9,096 bases of DNA, from the NCBI GenBank assembly GCA_937902695.1, contig CALFNI010000501.1, positions 1 to 9,096 of the forward strand, given 5' to 3'. Of the stretch, positions 6,789-9,096 are shown in pieces. The DNA comes from an uncultured Rhodanobacteraceae bacterium. GTDB taxonomy: Bacteria > Pseudomonadota > Gammaproteobacteria > Xanthomonadales > Rhodanobacteraceae. The translations under genes were made by a program, and so were the position numbers. The notes under the pieces were generated by a model. The model saw nothing but the letters and a program-made list of their open reading frames with translations, ran no database searches and had not been told where the DNA came from. Position 1 is the first letter of the stretch, and every line of letters starts with the position of its first letter.

Positions 6789-8498
6789 TCAATGCGCCGC
6801 GGCGACGTAGCCCGGGCCGCGCACGAAGCGTCCCGGCCTGGCGCCCGTCGACGCGCCGTCGCGGACGATCTCGACGCCGTTGACGACGACGTCCTTCACG
6901 CCCGTCGCGAACTGGCGCGGCGCGTCGTACGTCGCGTGGTCGGCGATCCTCGCCGGATCGAACACGACGACGTCGGCGAAATAGCCTTGTTTGAGATGGC
7001 CGCGGTCGCGCAGCTTGAAGTTGTCGGCCGGCAGAGCGGACAGGCGTCGTACAGCCGATGCCAGCGTATCGACGTGCCCGTCGCGCACGTAATGGCCGAG
7101 GAAGCGCGCGAAGTTGCCGTATGCGCGCGGATGCGGCTGGAACTTCAGGAAAACGCCTTCGGGCGCGTACGAACCTTCGTCGGAGCCGAGCGCGACCCAC
7201 GGCTGCGAGAGCCCGAGCTTCACGTTTTCCTCGCTCATCAGGAAGAACGCCGTGTCGACGCGGCCACCGTCCTCGATCACGAGATCGACCGCGGTTTCTT
7301 CCCATGACGTGCCCCGCATCGTGGCGACCTCGGCGAGCGTCTTGCCGGTCAGCGGCTTCAGCTTCTCGTTCTTGAAGCCGATCAGCAGGATGTTCTTCGG
7401 ATCGCCCGCCGCGTAGCAGATGTTCTCCCAGTCCTTGCCGGGCCGGGCCATGTCGTCGATCAGCGTCGCGCGGATCTTCGGATCCTTGAGCCGCCCGATC
7501 CACGCTTCGAGGCCGCCTTCCTGCACGGCCGGCGGCATGCACGCGTTGAGACCGGTCGCGCCGGCCGTGTAGGTGTACATGTTCGCGCTGACCGAGACGC
7601 CGCTCTTCCGCGCGGCTTCGATGTGCGCGATCGCCTCGCGCATCTTCGGCCAGTTGTCGCGGCCGGCCGCCTTGAGATGGTAGATCTCGCCGTGGATGCC
7701 GGCTGCCCTTGCGATGCCGACGAGCTCGTCGATGCCTTCGAGCAGCCGATCGGCCTCGCTGCGCATGTGCGAGATGTACGCGCCGCCGAATGGCGCGACG
7801 GCTTTCGCCAGCGCGGTGAGCTCGGCCGTGTCGGCGAAGTTGCCGGGAAAGTAGATCAGCGCCGAGCCGACGCCGAGCGCGCCTTCCTTCATCGCCTCGC
7901 CGACCAGGCGCTGCATCTCGCCGAGCTCGGCCGGCGTCGCCTTCCGGTTTGCGTTGCCGACGACGTATTCGCGCACGGTGCTCGCGCCGACGAAGCTCGC
8001 AATGTTCGGCGCGATGCCGCGCTTCTCGAGCGTCTCCATGAAGCCGCCGAGCGTCGACCACGAGACGTCGTACTTGATGTCGGTCTGCTGCTCGGTCATC
8101 TCCTTCTTCATCGCATCGTTGAGCGGACCGTACGACCAGCCCTCGCCGAAGAGCTCGATCGTGACGCCCTGCAGGCTGTCCGATTCGCCGCGGCCGTCGG
8201 CCATCAGCGAATCGGGCGCCCACGACAGCACGTTCACGAACCCCGGCGCCACGGCCATGCCGGTCGCGTCGACGACGCGCGTCGACTGCGCCTTCGAAAG
8301 GTCGCCGATCGACGCGATGCGATCGCCGCGGATGCCGACGTCGGCGCGAACCGGCTCGCCGCCGGAGCCGTCGTAGACGGTGCCGCCGCGGATGACGAGG
8401 TCGAATCCGTCGCCGGGAACGGCCGCCGGCGGCGGCGCCGCGCAGCCAGCCGCGAAGAGGAACGCCAGCAGGACAACGGGACGGACCGGGACGCGCAT
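6789..8498 (-). CDS. N-acyl-D-amino-acid deacylase-like amidohydrolase, lipoprotein, with altered metal site
   Basis: Encodes 569 aa. The ATG at 8498 has GGGGAAG 5 nt upstream and begins a lipoprotein signal peptide (Arg-rich start, hydrophobic 8-17, lipobox A-A-G-C19); Ala after the Cys suggests outer-membrane sorting. The amidohydrolase composite domain starts at FDLVIRGGTVYDGSGG (32-47), and the family's APGF is at 84-87. Characterised D-aminoacylases follow this with His-x-His/Asp; here it reads VNVLSWAPDSL (88-98). The usual GNCG metal Cys is replaced by FGEGWSYGPL (117-126). H244 (YISHMRSE), H274 (IYHLKAAG) and D440 (GSDEG) are kept. The C-terminal domain ends with FADVVVFDPARIAD and GVKDVVVNGVEIV. 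D-aminoacylases split N-acyl-D-amino acids into fatty or acetic acid plus a D-amino acid. That product would suit the DadA-like enzyme encoded 14 nt downstream. Activity cannot be assumed given the lost ligands. It is the first gene of the cluster. Confidence 0.88.
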   Translation of the reverse strand: MRVPVRPVVLLAFLFAAGCAAPPPAAVPGDGFDLVIRGGTVYDGSGGEPVRADVGIRGDRIASIGDLSKAQSTRVVDATGMAVAPGFVNVLSWAPDSLMADGRGESDSLQGVTIELFGEGWSYGPLNDAMKKEMTEQQTDIKYDVSWSTLGGFMETLEKRGIAPNIASFVGASTVREYVVGNANRKATPAELGEMQRLVGEAMKEGALGVGSALIYFPGNFADTAELTALAKAVAPFGGAYISHMRSEADRLLEGIDELVGIARAAGIHGEIYHLKAAGRDNWPKMREAIAHIEAARKSGVSVSANMYTYTAGATGLNACMPPAVQEGGLEAWIGRLKDPKIRATLIDDMARPGKDWENICYAAGDPKNILLIGFKNEKLKPLTGKTLAEVATMRGTSWEETAVDLVIEDGGRVDTAFFLMSEENVKLGLSQPWVALGSDEGSYAPEGVFLKFQPHPRAYGNFARFLGHYVRDGHVDTLASAVRRLSALPADNFKLRDRGHLKQGYFADVVVFDPARIADHATYDAPRQFATGVKDVVVNGVEIVRDGASTGARPGRFVRGPGYVAAAH

Positions 8499-8600
8499 CG
8501 GGACTTCCCCTTCGCAAAGCAGAAGCCTAAACGATCTGCGGCGGCGCACGCTGGCATCAAATCTGCATCGATTCCGGGCAGGGAATCACAGGGGACCCTG
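8499..8600. other. Divergent intergenic region
   Basis: These 102 nt separate the start of the minus-strand cluster from the plus-strand 104-aa gene and must carry promoters for both. A weak + strand -10 candidate is TCAAAT (8557-8562), without a convincing -35. On the - strand I see TAGGCT-like and TTGATG-like hexamers at wrong spacings. No operator dyad stands out, so the control of the cluster is not readable from sequence. Confidence 0.5.
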
Positions 8601-8915
8601 ATGAAAGCGTCGACCAACGAACTGCTGCTGGCACTGCGCTCCCCGTCGTCGGGCTGGCTCGCCGCGCTCATCTGCGCGCTCGACGAGGCCTTGCAGGATC
8701 CGGCGTTCTCCGATCACCAGCGCGATCTCGTCCGCGGCCTCCTCGACGCGGGCCACGTGCCGCAGCCGGTCGCCCTCGCCGCCAATTCACGCCTCGAAAG
8801 CTTCGAGGAAACGGTCAAGGATCTGCAGAGCTACCTGCTCGAAGTCGCGCCCCAGCCGCAGCCGGCTGCGGTCGCGACGCGTCCGAAACTGACAGTTTGC
8901 GGCGGCACGGGCTGA
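8601..8915 (+). CDS. Small protein of unknown function (104 aa)
   Basis: The ATG at 8601 has AGGGGA (8590-8595) 5 nt upstream, and a terminator-like structure closes the gene, which supports a real gene despite no recognised family. The longer frame that runs through the preceding gene is only the antisense shadow of the deacylase gene. Residues about 5-50 and 58-82 read as amphipathic helices (NELLLALRSPSSGWLAALIC, then ESFEETVKDLQSYLLEV) split by a VPQPV turn near residue 53. There is then a Pro/Gln linker and a KLTVCGGTG end. Two Cys (25 and 100) are too isolated for a metal site. No signal peptide or transmembrane helix is clear, so it is probably a soluble cytoplasmic, mostly helical protein. 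It is transcribed away from the deacylase cluster. Function is unknown. Confidence 0.7.
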   Translation: MKASTNELLLALRSPSSGWLAALICALDEALQDPAFSDHQRDLVRGLLDAGHVPQPVALAANSRLESFEETVKDLQSYLLEVAPQPQPAAVATRPKLTVCGGTG

Positions 8916-8942
8916 CGCCCGCCGGCAGCTACCGCCGTTTTT
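8900..8942 (+). terminator. Probable rho-independent terminator overlapping the end of the 104-aa gene
   Basis: An outer stem, CGGCGG (8900-8905) with CCGCCG (8932-8937), encloses an inner hairpin, CGGGC (8908-8912) with GCCCG (8917-8921) around TGAC, which contains the stop codon. Five T residues follow at 8938-8942. The long interior loop lowers confidence, but the position and T-run fit termination. Confidence 0.5.
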
Positions 8943-8948
8943 CTCCGT

Positions 8949-8978
8949 TTGACAGGGCCTGCGGGAGTCGGTCAGCGT
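8949..8978 (+). promoter_or_regulatory. Candidate promoter of the downstream lipoprotein gene
   Basis: A perfect -35 hexamer TTGACA lies at 8949-8954, just after the T-run of the preceding terminator. The best -10 is poor: CAGCGT at 8973-8978 (18-nt spacer). If used, transcription would begin at or near the GTG at 8985, giving a very short or absent leader. The -35 is clear; the -10 is doubtful. Confidence 0.3.
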
Positions 8979-8984
8979 AGCGGC

Positions 8985-9096
8985 GTGCCTGTCACCGTTC
9001 GCCCTGGCCTCGCCGCCGTCCTGATCGTGCTCCTCGCCGGCTGCGCCAGCGAGCCCCGCCGTCCCGAACCCCCGCTCCAGCCCGGCACGCCACGCG
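8985..9096 (+). CDS. Lipoprotein of unknown function, N-terminal part only
   Basis: The frame from GTG 8985 is open to the window end (37 codons), too short and without an ATG to be found by length. It encodes a textbook lipoprotein signal: Arg at residue 6, hydrophobic residues 9-18 (LAAVLIVLLA), and lipobox L-A-G-C20, followed by A-S and a Pro/Arg-rich stretch (PRRPEPPLQPG) that looks like a flexible linker. Ala after the lipidated Cys would favour the outer membrane. The nearest purine-rich site, GGGAG (8963-8967), is 17 nt from the GTG, too far for a normal ribosome site. An in-frame TTG at 8949 is an alternative start but would put charged and polar residues before the signal, and it coincides with the TTGACA. 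The mature domain lies beyond the window, so no function can be given. Confidence 0.65.
   Translation, partial: MPVTVRPGLAAVLIVLLAGCASEPRRPEPPLQPGTPR

Noticed and set aside
5275..6810. + strand open frame of about 510 codons antisense to the DadA-like gene
   Set aside because: It crosses two real genes and has shadow-frame composition. The FAD motifs are on the minus strand.
5506..8517. Single minus-strand 1003-codon frame suggesting a fusion with the DadA-like enzyme
   Set aside because: The upstream 580 codons are an out-of-frame reading of the deacylase gene. Only the part from the ATG at 6774 has real protein motifs.
1..9096. Mobile element, CRISPR array, toxin-antitoxin or phage-defence system
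   Set aside because: No transposase, integrase, nuclease or regularly spaced repeats are seen. All sizeable frames have metabolic, envelope or cytoskeletal explanations and base composition looks uniform.

Overview
The window is about 9.1 kb of high-GC bacterial chromosome (visibly about two thirds G+C) with dense genes, Shine-Dalgarno starts, two lipoprotein signals and Sec signal peptides, so the organism is a Gram-negative bacterium. The gene families (methylcrotonyl-CoA carboxylase, a bactofilin followed by a small zinc-ribbon protein, a secreted CocE/S15 hydrolase, glutathione reductase) fit a gammaproteobacterium of the Xanthomonadales/Lysobacterales type. That placement is an inference from gene style, not a proof. 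No mobile element, CRISPR array, rRNA or tRNA was seen.

Layout. (1) 1-1856, + strand: the last 61 codons of a methylcrotonyl-CoA carboxylase beta subunit, then an exported Sel1-like repeat protein with its own candidate promoter and a rho-independent terminator. (2) 1261-2227, + strand: a bactofilin and a zinc-ribbon protein that overlap by ATGA and are probably translationally coupled. An imperfect dyad lies in the promoter region. (3) 2236-2261: a perfect 11-bp hairpin between convergent genes. (4) 8498 down to 2272, - strand: four genes in one direction with gaps of 14, 22 and 56 nt. They encode an N-acyl-D-amino-acid deacylase-like lipoprotein, a DadA-like FAD amino-acid dehydrogenase, an exported S15/CocE-type serine hydrolase and glutathione reductase. 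(5) 8601-9096, + strand: a divergent 104-aa protein of unknown function with a terminator, then the start of a GTG-initiated lipoprotein that runs off the window.

The four-gene minus-strand cluster is the most interesting part. A simple reading is that exported hydrolases release D-amino acids or amino-acid-like products from acylated or peptide substrates, that the FAD enzyme deaminates them, and that glutathione reductase supplies redox protection or is only a passenger. The deacylase-like protein keeps two His and one Asp of the amidohydrolase metal site, but lacks the His-x-His motif and the Cys that bridges the metals in characterised D-aminoacylases. Its true chemistry is therefore open.

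The second point of interest is the coupled bactofilin/zinc-ribbon pair, which suggests a partner protein for a bactofilin scaffold. No intergenic gap exceeds about 200 nt, so there is no large unexplained region. Several very long open frames antisense to the minus-strand genes are by-products of high-GC codon use.
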